From Synechococcus sp. AG-673-A03 (GTDB lineage: Bacteria; Cyanobacteriota; Cyanobacteriia; PCC-6307; Cyanobiaceae), in contig QCTE01000002.1 of the NCBI GenBank assembly GCA_003211275.1, positions 1-64,000 on the forward strand: a stretch of 64,000 nt of DNA. The letters run 5' to 3'. Every line of letters starts with the position of its first letter. Positions within the stretch are counted from its first letter, which is position 1. The translations under genes and the position numbers were made by a program. Below are positions 9,102 to 19,045 of this stretch, in pieces. Below the pieces are notes generated by a model. It was not told the DNA's origin. It saw nothing but the letters and a program-made list of their open reading frames with translations, and did not search any database.

Positions 9102-9155
9102 GAATCAGCCTCAGCAGTCGAACTAAGTTAGGCCGCGTTTTCGTAGTCCGCTCCC

Positions 9156-10232
9156 ATGCCCCGGCTTCTCATCGCCGCCAGTGGCACCGGTGGCCATCTG
9201 TTTCCTGCGCTGTCGGTGGCGGAAGCACTTCCAGCCGACTGGAGTGTGCGCTGGCTGGGGGTTCCAGATCGCCTGGAAACGACTTTGGTGCCTGAGCAAT
9301 ACGGACTGGTCACCGTGAAAGCCGGAGGGCTTCAGGGCCGAGGCCTGCGCAAACTGATTCAGTTGCTGCGGCTGCTTGGGGCCAGCCGCGATGTGCGCCG
9401 GCTGATCCGCAGGGAACAGATCGATGCGGTCTTCACCACAGGTGGTTACATCGCCGCACCGGCAATCCTTGGAGCCCGCTGGTGTGGGATCCCCGTTGTG
9501 CTGCACGAATCCAATGCCATTCCAGGTCGGGTGACGAGGCTGCTGGGGCGCTTCTGCACCCGCGTTGCCGTGGGCCTTGATGCAGCAGCAAGTCGCATCC
9601 CAGGATGTGCGGCCGTGGTCACGGGCACACCGGTGAGGGATGCGTTTCTGCAACCCCAGCCACTTCCGCATTGGGTCCCGAAAGGTGACGGGCCCTTGCT
9701 TGTGGTGATGGGCGGCAGCCAGGGTGCCCTTGGCCTCAACCGCATGGTGCGCGTGCTGCTGCCGGAGCTGCTCAGCAAGGGCTGCCGGGTGGTGCACCTC
9801 ACAGGCAGCAACGACCCTGATGTGAACAGCATCGAGCACTCCGCCCTGGTGGAGCGGCCCTTCAGCGACGACATCCCCGGACTGTTGCAACACGCTGATC
9901 TAGCGATCAGCAGAGCAGGAGCAGGCAGCCTCAGCGAACTGGCCGTGAGCGGAACGCCCTCCGTGCTGGTGCCTTTTCCGCAGGCAGCCGATCAGCATCA
10001 AGACGCCAATGCGGCCTGTGCCGCTGCCCTGGGAGCCGCGGTGATCGTGCACCAGCACGACCCAAACCATCCCACCCTGCGCGACACGCTCTGGCGTCTA
10101 CTCGGCACAAGACTGGGCGGCAATGAAGCCGCCGAGAACCACCTGACGGCAATGCAACAGGCCATGCAGCAGCTGGCAGTTCGAGACGCCGATCAGCAAC
10201 TGGCAACGTTGCTGCAAACACTGGTGCCGTGA
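9156..10232 (+). CDS. murG: UDP-N-acetylglucosamine:lipid I N-acetylglucosaminyltransferase MurG
   Basis: Adds GlcNAc to lipid I to form lipid II on the inner face of the plasma membrane, the last cytoplasmic step of peptidoglycan precursor synthesis. The N-terminal G-loop ([19 protein letters not shown]), the second G-loop ([12 protein letters not shown]) and the donor-sugar site ([33 protein letters not shown]) are intact. 358 residues is normal. It converges on the CobD-like gene with a 9-base gap. Confidence 0.96.
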   Translation: MPRLLIAASGTGGHLFPALSVAEALPADWSVRWLGVPDRLETTLVPEQYGLVTVKAGGLQGRGLRKLIQLLRLLGASRDVRRLIRREQIDAVFTTGGYIAAPAILGARWCGIPVVLHESNAIPGRVTRLLGRFCTRVAVGLDAAASRIPGCAAVVTGTPVRDAFLQPQPLPHWVPKGDGPLLVVMGGSQGALGLNRMVRVLLPELLSKGCRVVHLTGSNDPDVNSIEHSALVERPFSDDIPGLLQHADLAISRAGAGSLSELAVSGTPSVLVPFPQAADQHQDANAACAAALGAAVIVHQHDPNHPTLRDTLWRLLGTRLGGNEAAENHLTAMQQAMQQLAVRDADQQLATLLQTLVP

Positions 10233-10241
10233 TGGAAGGCG

Positions 10242-11354
10242 TTAGCGCAGTTCATGCTTCAGAGCTTTGAAGATGCGCCTGTTGCCGCGGCGATCCTGAA
10301 GACCAATGCGCAGCCAGTTCTCGCCCAAACCTTCAAACGAGCGGCAGTCGCGCAGGAGCACCCCGCGGCGTGCCACACGCTCGCGCAGCTCCAGCAGTGA
10401 GTCGTTGCCTCGAAGCAGCAGATAGTTGGCACTGGATGGCATGGGAGTCAAACCGGGCAGATGGGTCAACTGGCGATGAAACCAGTTCCCCTCTTGGGAT
10501 ACCCAGGCCTGCACTCGCTGCAACCAGCGATCCATTTCGGCACGATCACTCATCACGGCCCGACCGGCAGCCAGCGCAAGTCCATTGACAGGCCAGGGGT
10601 CACGCCATTGCTGCCAGCGTTTCAACCGTTCTGGGGAAGCCACGACATAGCCCAAACGCAGCCCAGCAATCGCGAACAGCTTGGTGAGACTGCGGATGAC
10701 CACAAGATTGGGATGACTCTCCACCAGAGGGATCAACGACTGCGCTTCACCGGAGGGGACGAGGGGCAAAAAGGCTTCATCACAGATCACCAATGCGTGG
10801 TGCTGCAGCAGCGGCTCAAGCGACGCGCGACTCCAGAGCTGACCCGTGGGGTTGTGGGGATTGGTGATCCAGAGAACCTGACAAAGCTGATCCGGCCCTG
10901 CAGGCAAAGGCAATGGCTGCGGCCAGGTTCGCGTCCAGCTCAGGCTGAGAGGCAGGCTGCGCACAGCACCATCCCAGCAAGCCAGCGCGCGGCGATAGTC
11001 CGCAAAGCCAGGTTCAGGCAGGCCACTGAGACCGCACCCGACCGCATCCCGTGCCGCCCAGGTGAACAGTTCCGCCGCACCATTGCCGGGCAGCACTGCC
11101 TCGGGCTCGAGACCATGCCAACTGGCAATCACCTGGCGAAGTTCTTGCTGCTCACGGTCGGGATAGTTGCGCAGAGCGCTGCCACTGATCCCTTGCTTCA
11201 GAGCACGCCGCAGAACCCTTGGTGGACGGAAGGGCACCAGCGAAGCACTGGCATCAAGGATCTGTGACGACTTCAAGCCGAGGCGGAGAGCTTCCTGAAA
11301 GAGATTGCCTCCATGCGGTGGAAGGCCGCAGCTCAAGATCAACGCAGGCAACAC
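10242..11354 (-). CDS. Class I/II PLP aminotransferase, CobD (threonine-phosphate decarboxylase)-like
   Basis: 370-residue fold-type I PLP enzyme: HGGN near the N-terminus, NPHNPTG for cofactor contact, ICDEAF, and the Schiff-base Lys in RSLTKLFAIAGLRLGY. The HGGN start and the LRDCRSFEGLGENWLRIGL ending fit CobD/CobC-type enzymes, which make aminopropanol phosphate for the cobalamin lower-ligand arm, as well as histidinol-phosphate aminotransferase. Marine picocyanobacteria make pseudocobalamin, so a CobD role is sensible, but HisC-like activity cannot be excluded. Confidence 0.78.
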   Translation of the reverse strand: MLPALILSCGLPPHGGNLFQEALRLGLKSSQILDASASLVPFRPPRVLRRALKQGISGSALRNYPDREQQELRQVIASWHGLEPEAVLPGNGAAELFTWAARDAVGCGLSGLPEPGFADYRRALACWDGAVRSLPLSLSWTRTWPQPLPLPAGPDQLCQVLWITNPHNPTGQLWSRASLEPLLQHHALVICDEAFLPLVPSGEAQSLIPLVESHPNLVVIRSLTKLFAIAGLRLGYVVASPERLKRWQQWRDPWPVNGLALAAGRAVMSDRAEMDRWLQRVQAWVSQEGNWFHRQLTHLPGLTPMPSSANYLLLRGNDSLLELRERVARRGVLLRDCRSFEGLGENWLRIGLQDRRGNRRIFKALKHELR

Positions 11355-11431
11355 ACAACATCATCCTGCCCAGTCGCTCTCGACGCAGGCAGCAGAGCCC
11401 GATACAACCAGTTGGGGGAGAGCCGCCATCA

Positions 11432-12268
11432 ATGAACGACTCGGAATGCAGCCTGACCAGGATCCAACAGCTCTCCGGAGTAGTGATGCTGAGCGCTCTG
11501 CTGTGCATGGCCAGCACGCAGGCCAAAGCCAGTGATGCGCTAATTCAGTTGCTGCAGGAGCGCAACTGCAGCGGCTGCCGACTGGCGGATGTCGATTTAG
11601 TTCACGCCGACCTTCGCGATGCTGACCTGAGCGACGCCAAGTTGATGAGAGCCAATTTGGGGCAGGCTCAGCTGGATGGTGCCGACCTCAGCGGTGCCAA
11701 TCTCAGCTTCACCAGCCTGCGAGGTGCCTCACTGCGAGGAGCAAACCTCACTGGGACCCTGCTGTATGGAACGGATCTACGCGATGCAGACCTCACTGGT
11801 GCCCAGTTAAACGTCAATGCACTCGATGAAGCTCACTGGCAAGGCGCAAGTGGGGTCACTGAGGGCATCCGCAGTCATGCAGCTCTGCACAACGCAGGAG
11901 TGGAGGCTTTCCGGGCGGGCCGGTGGTCAGCAGCCGAGCAGCTGTTCAGTGAAGCAATTCGCAGCCACCCGGAAGCACCTTTGAGCTGGGTTGCACGGGG
12001 CATCAGCCGTAGCGAGCAAGCCAAAGATGAGATTGCTGCAGCTGATTTCCGCTATGCCGCAGTGATTTATGAGGAAAAGGGTCAAACCACCTGGGCATTG
12101 CAGCTTCGCAAAGCAGCCGAATCCATCCAAGGCCGGCGCTTGAAGGAGCAATCACCTGGAGAAGGCAAAGGTCTTGGAATTCAGCTGCTGAGCAACACGA
12201 TTGCAGGCTTACGAATGCTCGCGCCAATCGCAGCAAAGGCGCTCATTCCAATGGGACTAGGGTTTTAG
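11432..12268 (+). CDS. Exported pentapeptide-repeat protein with a TPR-like C-terminus
   Basis: From the ATG at 11432, preceded by GGGGGAG, the protein has 278 residues: a signal peptide (about 12-34, ending STQAKA), a Cys pair (NCSGC), then about 14 pentapeptide repeats of the A(D/N)LXX type forming a right-handed quadrilateral helix (about 43-130), then a TPR-like pair (about 150-230; HNAGVEAFRAGRWSAAEQLFSEAI). The N-terminal LLQERNCSGCRL motif is common in cyanobacterial exported pentapeptide proteins. It is likely periplasmic or thylakoid-lumenal, acting as a scaffold; function unknown. A longer in-frame reading upstream overlaps the divergent aminotransferase gene and was rejected. Confidence 0.75.
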   Translation: MNDSECSLTRIQQLSGVVMLSALLCMASTQAKASDALIQLLQERNCSGCRLADVDLVHADLRDADLSDAKLMRANLGQAQLDGADLSGANLSFTSLRGASLRGANLTGTLLYGTDLRDADLTGAQLNVNALDEAHWQGASGVTEGIRSHAALHNAGVEAFRAGRWSAAEQLFSEAIRSHPEAPLSWVARGISRSEQAKDEIAAADFRYAAVIYEEKGQTTWALQLRKAAESIQGRRLKEQSPGEGKGLGIQLLSNTIAGLRMLAPIAAKALIPMGLGF

Positions 12269-12317
12269 ATTCAAAACCTATTAAATCTCATAAGTCAAAA
12301 CAAAATACCTGCTGAAA

Positions 12318-14534
12318 TTAATTCATCATTCGTCGAGCCGCCGGAAGATCAGGCCGATATCCGTAGCCATAATTACCACCTTGCTCATCATCAACAATCC
12401 GAGGGGTTACAAGAATTACCAACTCTCGCTTGGCCCTATCCCCGGTGGTTTGCCTGAAAAACTGGCCGATCAAAGGAATATCACCAAGAATGGGCCATTT
12501 GCGCACAACTGTGGAGTCAGCATCTGAAATAACACCCGTCAAAATCAAAGTTTGTCCATCCCTCACCCTCAGCGATCCAGTATCCAACCTTCGGACACTG
12601 AGAATACTGACAGGACCACAGTTTTCAATTTCCGTAATGCGTGTAACCGCAGACAACGAAGGAGAAAGAGTAAAGCTCACAAAACCATTGTCATCAATTT
12701 TCGACACTCTTGCCCCGAAGGTCAGTCCTGCTGTTTGAAATTCTGGCTGACATGTATTAGCAGCACCATTTTGGCCAGCTTGTACTTTGTAATCCACAAT
12801 TTCTTGCGTTCCGACAGTCACAAACGACTCGTTGGCCCGCTCGCGGCCAATCGTGCCGCTAGACAATGCCGATTCAGGATCAGAGACACTGGCAGATGAA
12901 CCTCCCTGCAACTCCTCTGGAGATTCAGAAAGAAGCAGAGTGGGCGAAGCAAGTGTTTTTGCACTATTGGACTCAATCTTGGCCCTCAGGAAGTCTAAAA
13001 ATCCATCGGTGAATTTGGCTTGATCTGAATCCGGAAAAGACAAGCCAGGGTTTACTCGTGCTGGCGCGAGAGGCTCCACCACCGTTTGCTCTTCATCAGA
13101 ATATTGCGGCTTTGCACTTTCAGCTTCGCCCGCAATGATGTTGAGGTTTTCTGAATTCGGCGGAAGCTTTGAACCAAATGCTCCGAGCAACTCTCCGCGA
13201 TCACTGACAATGAAATTATACCCATTTCTGAACGCAAAACTATTAGAAATGGAGCTCTCATTGTCGAGATTAATATCCAAAATCTTCACTGACAGAGCCA
13301 CCTGCCTCTGGCGAAGATCAATTTGCTTCAGATAATTTTCAGCTACTTGGATCAGGCCTGAATCGCCCACAAGCGTCAAGGTCTGCAACCTTGAATCGGT
13401 TGTGACCACAAGCCCGCGCAAAGGCCCAACAGAAGCACCAAACGACTCAGTAGCCTTCAATTCAGACTTCTCTTGAGAGGTTGTATTGCTGATTTCAGAC
13501 GTGCCTTGCGAAGCAGGCTCTCCAGTCGTCACCTTAATCGTGTTCGTGAAATTGACTGTTGCCCCAAGGTTCCCCAGATATTCAGCTCCTGCATTCGCTC
13601 TGACCTGATTCAGCCGAATCACTTTTGACACTTGAGGGCCAAATGTCTTCGATGAAACTGATGTTCCCACAAGCAACATACGTCCATCGAGCTTGCCTTG
13701 AAGGCCCGAAGCAAGCAGGATCCCATTTAGCGCACGTGAATAGGATTCATTCACAAAGGCCATCGAAACCGGAAGGCCACTGGAGTTCGCTGAATCAGCT
13801 CCGGAGTTGTCGCTCTCTTGATTGACACCAGCATCATCTCCAACGAAGACAAAGCCATAGCCCCCTATGCGAGCCAGTGCCATCAGCGCATCCTTGGCCG
13901 GCGCATTGTTCAGCGTAAGAGTCACCGGAGGACCACTGACATTCACGTAGCTGCGGTTCTGCAAGACCATGGTTCCAACAGCCATGTCCCCGAGCGGTGG
14001 TGCCACGGCTCGAGAGCGCAAGGGAGGTGCATAGCGAGCTTGGGGTACCGAACCTGGCGTGTTGAGATCCAGGAGACCTGTCTGGAGAGGCGGGGCGGCC
14101 ATCAACCCTGGAAACTCGAGAATCAGGTTGCGACCATCAGCGCTGACAACCGGCTCCTGCAGGGTCTGTCCTGGCTCGGGTACCACCTCCAAGCGGTAGG
14201 CACCGCCAGATCCACTGATGGCAACCCGCTTTAGACCTGCGACGGAATCGGAAAGCTGTTGACGTCCATTGAGAATTCGAGGGGTCCCCTTTGTCTGCAA
14301 ACTGCCCTGCCAAACCCGACCGTTGAGCCGTTGCTGAAGCATCGGCTGCGGTCCCACACCTTGGATCAGCACCTCCACGCGTCCCTCTCCGCTCCGGATA
14401 CGCAAAGACATGGACCCTTGAGCCAGCACCGGGCGGGACATGAATCCCGTCGTTGGTTCCAAAAGGCCCAGATCGACAAGGCTGAGGCCAGCGACCAGCA
14501 AGACTGCGCTCAGGCGAGAAGGGGTGAAAGTCAT
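12318..14534 (-). CDS. pilQ: Type IV pilus secretin PilQ
   Basis: Outer-membrane channel through which the pilus fibre passes. The 738-residue product has a signal peptide, an AMIN-like beta domain near the N-terminus (about 40-140), an STN/N0-type domain (about 205-290; VTLTLNNAPAKDALMALARIGGYGFVF), N1-type repeats, and the C-terminal secretin domain ending with RDGQTLILTGVISD and LVILVTPRIVDDEQ. It is the last gene of pilM-N-O-Q. In cyanobacteria these pili serve motility, attachment or DNA uptake. Confidence 0.93.
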   Translation of the reverse strand: MTFTPSRLSAVLLVAGLSLVDLGLLEPTTGFMSRPVLAQGSMSLRIRSGEGRVEVLIQGVGPQPMLQQRLNGRVWQGSLQTKGTPRILNGRQQLSDSVAGLKRVAISGSGGAYRLEVVPEPGQTLQEPVVSADGRNLILEFPGLMAAPPLQTGLLDLNTPGSVPQARYAPPLRSRAVAPPLGDMAVGTMVLQNRSYVNVSGPPVTLTLNNAPAKDALMALARIGGYGFVFVGDDAGVNQESDNSGADSANSSGLPVSMAFVNESYSRALNGILLASGLQGKLDGRMLLVGTSVSSKTFGPQVSKVIRLNQVRANAGAEYLGNLGATVNFTNTIKVTTGEPASQGTSEISNTTSQEKSELKATESFGASVGPLRGLVVTTDSRLQTLTLVGDSGLIQVAENYLKQIDLRQRQVALSVKILDINLDNESSISNSFAFRNGYNFIVSDRGELLGAFGSKLPPNSENLNIIAGEAESAKPQYSDEEQTVVEPLAPARVNPGLSFPDSDQAKFTDGFLDFLRAKIESNSAKTLASPTLLLSESPEELQGGSSASVSDPESALSSGTIGRERANESFVTVGTQEIVDYKVQAGQNGAANTCQPEFQTAGLTFGARVSKIDDNGFVSFTLSPSLSAVTRITEIENCGPVSILSVRRLDTGSLRVRDGQTLILTGVISDADSTVVRKWPILGDIPLIGQFFRQTTGDRAKRELVILVTPRIVDDEQGGNYGYGYRPDLPAARRMMN

Positions 14535-14622
14535 ACCCTGGCCTGGACGCCATAAACATGGACGGATGGTATCGATCGGAACCAGGCGGGACCAGCCCTG
14601 ATCTCAAAATGGCTGCCTCTAT

Positions 14623-15399
14623 TCAAGAAGGCGCGTTGGAAAGAGGCGGGGGATTACCTGCAGAATTGCCAGATTCTTCTCTGGAGCCATTAGCACCGTT
14701 GATACTCCTTGGCGGTTGATCAAAGAAGGTCAACCTCAACTTCAATCGAGTGCGATGTGAACCGGTGATCACTGGCTGATCCTCAGCTTTGTCTGGAGCT
14801 TCGATTGCCGTGAGCTCGAGATCACTGGGTTGCACCAACAGCTCAAGTTGCTCCATGCGCCTGAGGAACTGCAGCAATCCCTGGTAAGCCCCCTCCACCT
14901 GCAGCAACACGGAGCTTTTCTCGTATCCAAGAGCCTGAAGCGGATCCTGGCTGGCTGCCGCACTGTCTGAACCCTGGCCCTGCTGATCCCTTGCGGCCCT
15001 TGGATTCGAGACTTCAGATCCACTCGCCGGCACCGGTTCATACAGGTTGATCACCACCCCGCTGGAGGCGGAAATGCGGCTGAGCTGAGCCAGAAACGTC
15101 TGGATCTGGCCGCGACCTGCTACCAGATCGACCAGCAGATCCTGCTGCTGCGTCGCTTCACTCAGGGCTTTGTCGCTCTGCTTGAGCTGAGCCTCAAGCA
15201 GCGGGAGACTCTCACGCTTGCTTTTGAGCTCTGCAATACGCTGCCGCTGCTGATCGAGTCGATCCAATGCCGGCCAGCCCACTGCAGCGAACACACCACC
15301 AGCCATCACCAGACCCAGCAGGGCGGGAGCAGCGACCAACACACGCTCCCTGGTGATTCGATGCCGCCAGGCTGGACGATCGGGACTGAGATTGGTCAA
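14623..15399 (-). CDS. pilO: Type IV pilus inner-membrane protein PilO
   Basis: 258 residues: one N-terminal membrane segment (about 20-42; VLVAAPALLGLVMAGGVFAAVGWPAL), a coiled-coil stretch (about 45-95; QQRQRIAELKSKRESLPLLEAQLKQ) and a periplasmic ferredoxin-like domain. This is the PilO plan: it pairs with PilN in the alignment subcomplex between the inner-membrane platform and the secretin. It overlaps pilN by four bases. The identification leans on gene order because PilO sequences diverge strongly. Confidence 0.85.
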   Translation of the reverse strand: MTNLSPDRPAWRHRITRERVLVAAPALLGLVMAGGVFAAVGWPALDRLDQQRQRIAELKSKRESLPLLEAQLKQSDKALSEATQQQDLLVDLVAGRGQIQTFLAQLSRISASSGVVINLYEPVPASGSEVSNPRAARDQQGQGSDSAAASQDPLQALGYEKSSVLLQVEGAYQGLLQFLRRMEQLELLVQPSDLELTAIEAPDKAEDQPVITGSHRTRLKLRLTFFDQPPRSINGANGSREESGNSAGNPPPLSNAPS

Positions 15400-16097
15400 G
15401 GAGCAACCCCCTGCTGCTCCAGCAAGCGGTACCGCTGCACGAGGCCCGTCGCACCAAGCTGCTGAAGCTGCTCAATGGAAGGTTTGGCCATGGGATCGAG
15501 CCACCAGTCGAGGCTGAAGCGCACTGAGGGCACTTCACTGTCATCGCTAGTGACCTTCAACACCTTGACGCCGCTGGGGCGGGAGATCGGCAGTTCCTGC
15601 AAGGTGAGCACCAGAGCATTGATCCGCTCCAGAGGTCCTGGAGTGCCTCCGAGACCCAACTTCCCAGACACTTTGATCTGGTCGCTCTGCACCGCAACAT
15701 CCTCCAGCTGAACACCTGCAGGCGTCACACGACTCAGCTGCTCCAACAGGGGCGAGCCCACCGGTACGGCCACCAACTGCTCAGCAATTTTCCGATTGTC
15801 CTTTTCAATCGTGGACACGCGTTGCCTGGACATGCGCAGGCGGCCTTCTGCCAATTGCAACCGCTGTTCGAATGGTGACAGCATCTGCAGCTGGGCCTGC
15901 TGCTGGCTCTCGATCCGACCCATCACAACAATCGAACCCACGCAAACAAGCAACGCTGAGCCACCGATCAGAGCCCCGCGTAACAACAGCGGTCGCAGGG
16001 GTTGCCAGGCCCCAGCAGGCTCCGGAAAACCAAGCTCAAGCCGACGCTCCCTAAGGAGATCGGGCAGGCTCGGTTGTCGAGAACGCTCAGGCATCAT
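15396..16097 (-). CDS. pilN: Type IV pilus inner-membrane protein PilN
   Basis: 233 residues: a cytoplasmic N-terminal tail including LPDLLRERRLELG, the segment that in PilN docks onto PilM; a membrane helix (about 38-60); a coiled coil; then a periplasmic domain with ferredoxin-like strands (QLEDVAVQSDQIKVSGKLG, VKVLKVTSDDSEVPSVRFSLDWW). It overlaps pilM by 11 bases and pilO by four, supporting tight co-translation. Confidence 0.87.
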   Translation of the reverse strand: MMPERSRQPSLPDLLRERRLELGFPEPAGAWQPLRPLLLRGALIGGSALLVCVGSIVVMGRIESQQQAQLQMLSPFEQRLQLAEGRLRMSRQRVSTIEKDNRKIAEQLVAVPVGSPLLEQLSRVTPAGVQLEDVAVQSDQIKVSGKLGLGGTPGPLERINALVLTLQELPISRPSGVKVLKVTSDDSEVPSVRFSLDWWLDPMAKPSIEQLQQLGATGLVQRYRLLEQQGVAP

Positions 16098-16974
16098 GAT
16101 CCCTCAGAAACGCTGTCAGAGCCAGCTCGAACAACGACATTTCGGCATCGGAATGCAACGGTCCATGCCGGGAGTCATGCTCTGCAGACCAGCAGCCCTG
16201 CCACTCAGGTGCGGCGGTGATCCACCACCCCGGCATGCCGACTGGATCCCAGGCTTCAACGAGCTCCAGCACCTCATGCCTGAGCGCCGGGTGCTCCAAG
16301 GCCTGCAGGTTGAAATCAAACTCGGGACAACCCTTGCGTAACAACAACAACCGCCAGCGCCCCGCCTGCTCCACCAACCACACCAGTCGCTCATCAGTGC
16401 CAGCGCGGGAATCACGAAGCCCTCGCCAGGCGGCCGACAACACCCATTCAGCACGCCGCAACGGTAGATCCGCCGCCTCCAGGGTGCTTACCCAGGCCTG
16501 CAACAGCAGTCGATCCGTCCCCACGACCAGGGCAGCATCGGCTCGCGACTGAGGAAGCACATCGAGGTAACTGTCCTGCAAAGCCAGCGACCAGCCCAGC
16601 TCGGGCTGCAGTTCCCGCAGCTCAGCGCCGCAGCTCAGCGGAGCCGATGCTGCCCCATCAAGCAGACGCCATTGACAACTTGCAAGAGGCAACAGCAGCT
16701 CAACTTCAACCTGGGGAAGACTCAGCCCCTGCTCCAGCAGCAGGTCAGCAATGGTCTCCCCCAGCGCCTCATGGTTCAGGGGCTGACCGAGGCGGCATAA
16801 ATCAGGCGGGAGAACAAGATTCGACAAGGCCCAGTCATCCTGCGACCAGCAGGCCAGATTGAGCGCTTCATCCTCCGGTGCCAGCAGCACTCGGCGTGGA
16901 TCGAGCAGACCCTGCACCTGCATCACCCAGCTGTCCAGAGCCGGGTAGCGATCACGCAGTTCTGCAAGCACCAC
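16087..16974 (-). CDS. pilM: Divergent PilM-like protein of the pilus operon
   Basis: First gene of pilM-N-O-Q, 295 residues. The position, an actin-like C-terminal half (ADAALVVGTDRLLLQAWVSTLEAADLPL, then an acidic/Trp-rich end) and co-translation with pilN point to PilM, the cytoplasmic ATP-binding ring protein that holds PilN. It is shorter than typical PilM (about 350), and the classical PilM N-terminus (FGLDIG-type phosphate loop) is not evident, so ATP binding is doubtful. Confidence 0.65.
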   Translation of the reverse strand: MVLAELRDRYPALDSWVMQVQGLLDPRRVLLAPEDEALNLACWSQDDWALSNLVLPPDLCRLGQPLNHEALGETIADLLLEQGLSLPQVEVELLLPLASCQWRLLDGAASAPLSCGAELRELQPELGWSLALQDSYLDVLPQSRADAALVVGTDRLLLQAWVSTLEAADLPLRRAEWVLSAAWRGLRDSRAGTDERLVWLVEQAGRWRLLLLRKGCPEFDFNLQALEHPALRHEVLELVEAWDPVGMPGWWITAAPEWQGCWSAEHDSRHGPLHSDAEMSLFELALTAFLRDHDA

Positions 16975-17024
16975 GATGCAACTCCAAGCCGGTGGGTGCT
17001 GCGACCCTGATGGAAGGGTATCGG

Positions 17025-18203
17025 CTAGTGCCAGGGGGCGCCGCTACCCACCGCTTCACTGATGTGACGGATGCCGTGACGATCCAGCTGCTCGATCAGC
17101 CCCTCCAGCACTCGGGGCACCAGGTCTGGACCTTCAAAAATCCAACCGGTGTACAGCTGAACCAAAGACGCTCCGGCAGCGATGCGCTCCCAGGCGGCCT
17201 CGGGCGTGCTGATCCCGCCGACCCCCACCAGCGGCAGTGCCGGGCCAGCGGTGGCACGCAACCGACGCAGCACCTCCAAAGCCCGCTGGCGCAACGGATC
17301 ACCGCTGAGGCCCCCCGCCTCCTGGGCAAGGCTGCGGCCGGTTTGACTGAGCACCCGCTGACCCAACCCAAGCCGATCGAGACTCGTGTTGACGGCGATC
17401 ACACCGGCGAGCCCCTCTTCATAGGCCAGGCGGGCGATGCCATCGATGGCGTCATCTTCGAGATCCGGTGCGATCTTCACCAGCAATGGCGGACAGCCCG
17501 GCAGCCTGCGCAAACGTTCCACCAGTCGTCGCAGCTGAGTTGCGTCCTGCAGGTCGCGAAGACCAGGGGTGTTCGGCGAACTGACATTGATCACCGCATA
17601 GTCGGCCAGTGGTGCCAGCATTTCCAGCGAAGAGGCATAGTCATCAGCTGCAAGCTCCAGCGGCGTCACCTTCGATTTACCGAGATTGATCCCCAGCACG
17701 GCAGGTCGCTGGCCGCGAGGCGGGAGAGCCTGTCGCTCGAGGGTGCGACGCAGCTCCTCTGCACCTTTGTTGTTGAAACCCATGCGGTTCAGTGCCGCGC
17801 GCTCCTGGGCCAGACGAAACAGCCGCGGCCGGGGATTGCCAGGCTGGCCATGCCAGGTGACGGTGCCGACTTCGGCAAACCCGAAACCAAAACGATCCCA
17901 GACCCCAGCGGCAACACCGTTTTTATCAAAACCAGCCGCAAGCCCCACAGGGTTGCTGAAACGGCATCCAAATAACACCTGCTCCAAGCGCAGGTCACGG
18001 CGTGTCAGTTCAGCCGCCACACCATCAAGGACACCGGACAAACCCGGCCACTGACGGCGAAGACTGCACTGACCCAGCGCCTGAAGGGCAGCACGGCTGA
18101 GCTGTTCAGCATCCACGCCTTCGTCTTTGGCCAGCACAGGTCCCAACCAGCGCCGATAGAAACCTGCGGTGGACATCACCCCGGACGATGACGGCTGGGT
18201 CAT
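17025..18203 (-). CDS. pyrD: Dihydroorotate dehydrogenase (quinone), class 2
   Basis: Oxidises dihydroorotate to orotate in pyrimidine synthesis and passes electrons to quinone at the membrane. 392 residues from the ATG at 18203, chosen because GAGGA lies about 8 bases before it and it clears the rnhA end (gap 14). Seen: [25 protein letters not shown], the catalytic Ser loop [14 protein letters not shown], and the FMN phosphate site ([28 protein letters not shown]). The N-terminal amphipathic helix (YRRWLGPVL) marks the membrane-associated class. It is probably co-transcribed with rnhA. Confidence 0.94.
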   Translation of the reverse strand: MTQPSSSGVMSTAGFYRRWLGPVLAKDEGVDAEQLSRAALQALGQCSLRRQWPGLSGVLDGVAAELTRRDLRLEQVLFGCRFSNPVGLAAGFDKNGVAAGVWDRFGFGFAEVGTVTWHGQPGNPRPRLFRLAQERAALNRMGFNNKGAEELRRTLERQALPPRGQRPAVLGINLGKSKVTPLELAADDYASSLEMLAPLADYAVINVSSPNTPGLRDLQDATQLRRLVERLRRLPGCPPLLVKIAPDLEDDAIDGIARLAYEEGLAGVIAVNTSLDRLGLGQRVLSQTGRSLAQEAGGLSGDPLRQRALEVLRRLRATAGPALPLVGVGGISTPEAAWERIAAGASLVQLYTGWIFEGPDLVPRVLEGLIEQLDRHGIRHISEAVGSGAPWH

Positions 18204-18217
18204 CTGGGTTCCTCGAT

Positions 18218-18985
18218 CTATCTCGATCCTGCCTCGGCGCGGCGCAGCCGCCAGCAATCACCCTCGGCCGGTTCCACCAGCCAATCACGCCAGCTCCAGG
18301 TCTGTTGTCGTTCAGCCAGGCGCGTCAGCGGTTGCTCTACCAGCTGGGCTAGTTCCACCAGGGATAGGGCATATCCACCAGCAGCCAAACGATCAGCCAG
18401 TTCCAGCCTGGTAAGCAGCTGTTGCAGGGATTCCGGGGCTAAGTCATCTGCCCGCATTTGTGGTCCATCCGCTGTTCCGCCCAGTTGCGAGGGGGCAGTT
18501 TGAGACGGTCGACCAAGCCGCGGCGATGTCCCCTTGGAGAAAGCCACCGCGATCTGATCGACCCGATCGTTATCCGGGTCACCGCTGTGACCTTTCACGT
18601 AGCTCAGCGGCACATCCGAAAGGCGGGCAGCGTCGAGGGATTGCCAGAGGTCCTGATTGAGCACGGGTTTGCCCGCTGCGGTTTTCCAGCCCTTGCGTTT
18701 CCAACCCGCCATCCATGAGCCCAGGCCATCGATCAGGTACTTGCTGTCGGTCCGCAGGGTGAGATCGGGATGACGAGGCAGCTCCGCCAGCCTTTCCAAC
18801 ATGGCCAGCGCTGCCTGCAGCTCCATGCGGTTGTTGGTGGTGGCAGGGTCGGCACCGCCGAACTCCTCCACACTGCCGTCCTCAAAGCGGATCAAGGCCC
18901 CCCAGCCTCCAGGGCCAGGGTTACCGCTGCAGGCACCGTCGGTGGCAGCGGCCACAACGCGACCTCTCTGTTCAGCCTCAGCCAT
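18218..18985 (-). CDS. rnhA: Ribonuclease HI with a C-terminal extension
   Basis: Degrades RNA in RNA:DNA hybrids. The catalytic domain (about 8-160) carries the acidic set: [32 protein letters not shown] and [12 protein letters not shown]. The protein is 255 residues against about 155 for the usual enzyme. The extra 95 residues (about 165-255) are predicted helical with Leu/Gln/Arg-rich repeats ([31 protein letters not shown], split here across helices) ending [20 protein letters not shown]. They may bind a partner or nucleic acid; function unknown. Confidence 0.93.
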   Translation of the reverse strand: MAEAEQRGRVVAAATDGACSGNPGPGGWGALIRFEDGSVEEFGGADPATTNNRMELQAALAMLERLAELPRHPDLTLRTDSKYLIDGLGSWMAGWKRKGWKTAAGKPVLNQDLWQSLDAARLSDVPLSYVKGHSGDPDNDRVDQIAVAFSKGTSPRLGRPSQTAPSQLGGTADGPQMRADDLAPESLQQLLTRLELADRLAAGGYALSLVELAQLVEQPLTRLAERQQTWSWRDWLVEPAEGDCWRLRRAEAGSR

Positions 18986-19045
18986 TGGTCACCCCACGCC
19001 TTCTTCGGTACAACACGGTTCTTGAACACCCAGGAGGATTGGGCC

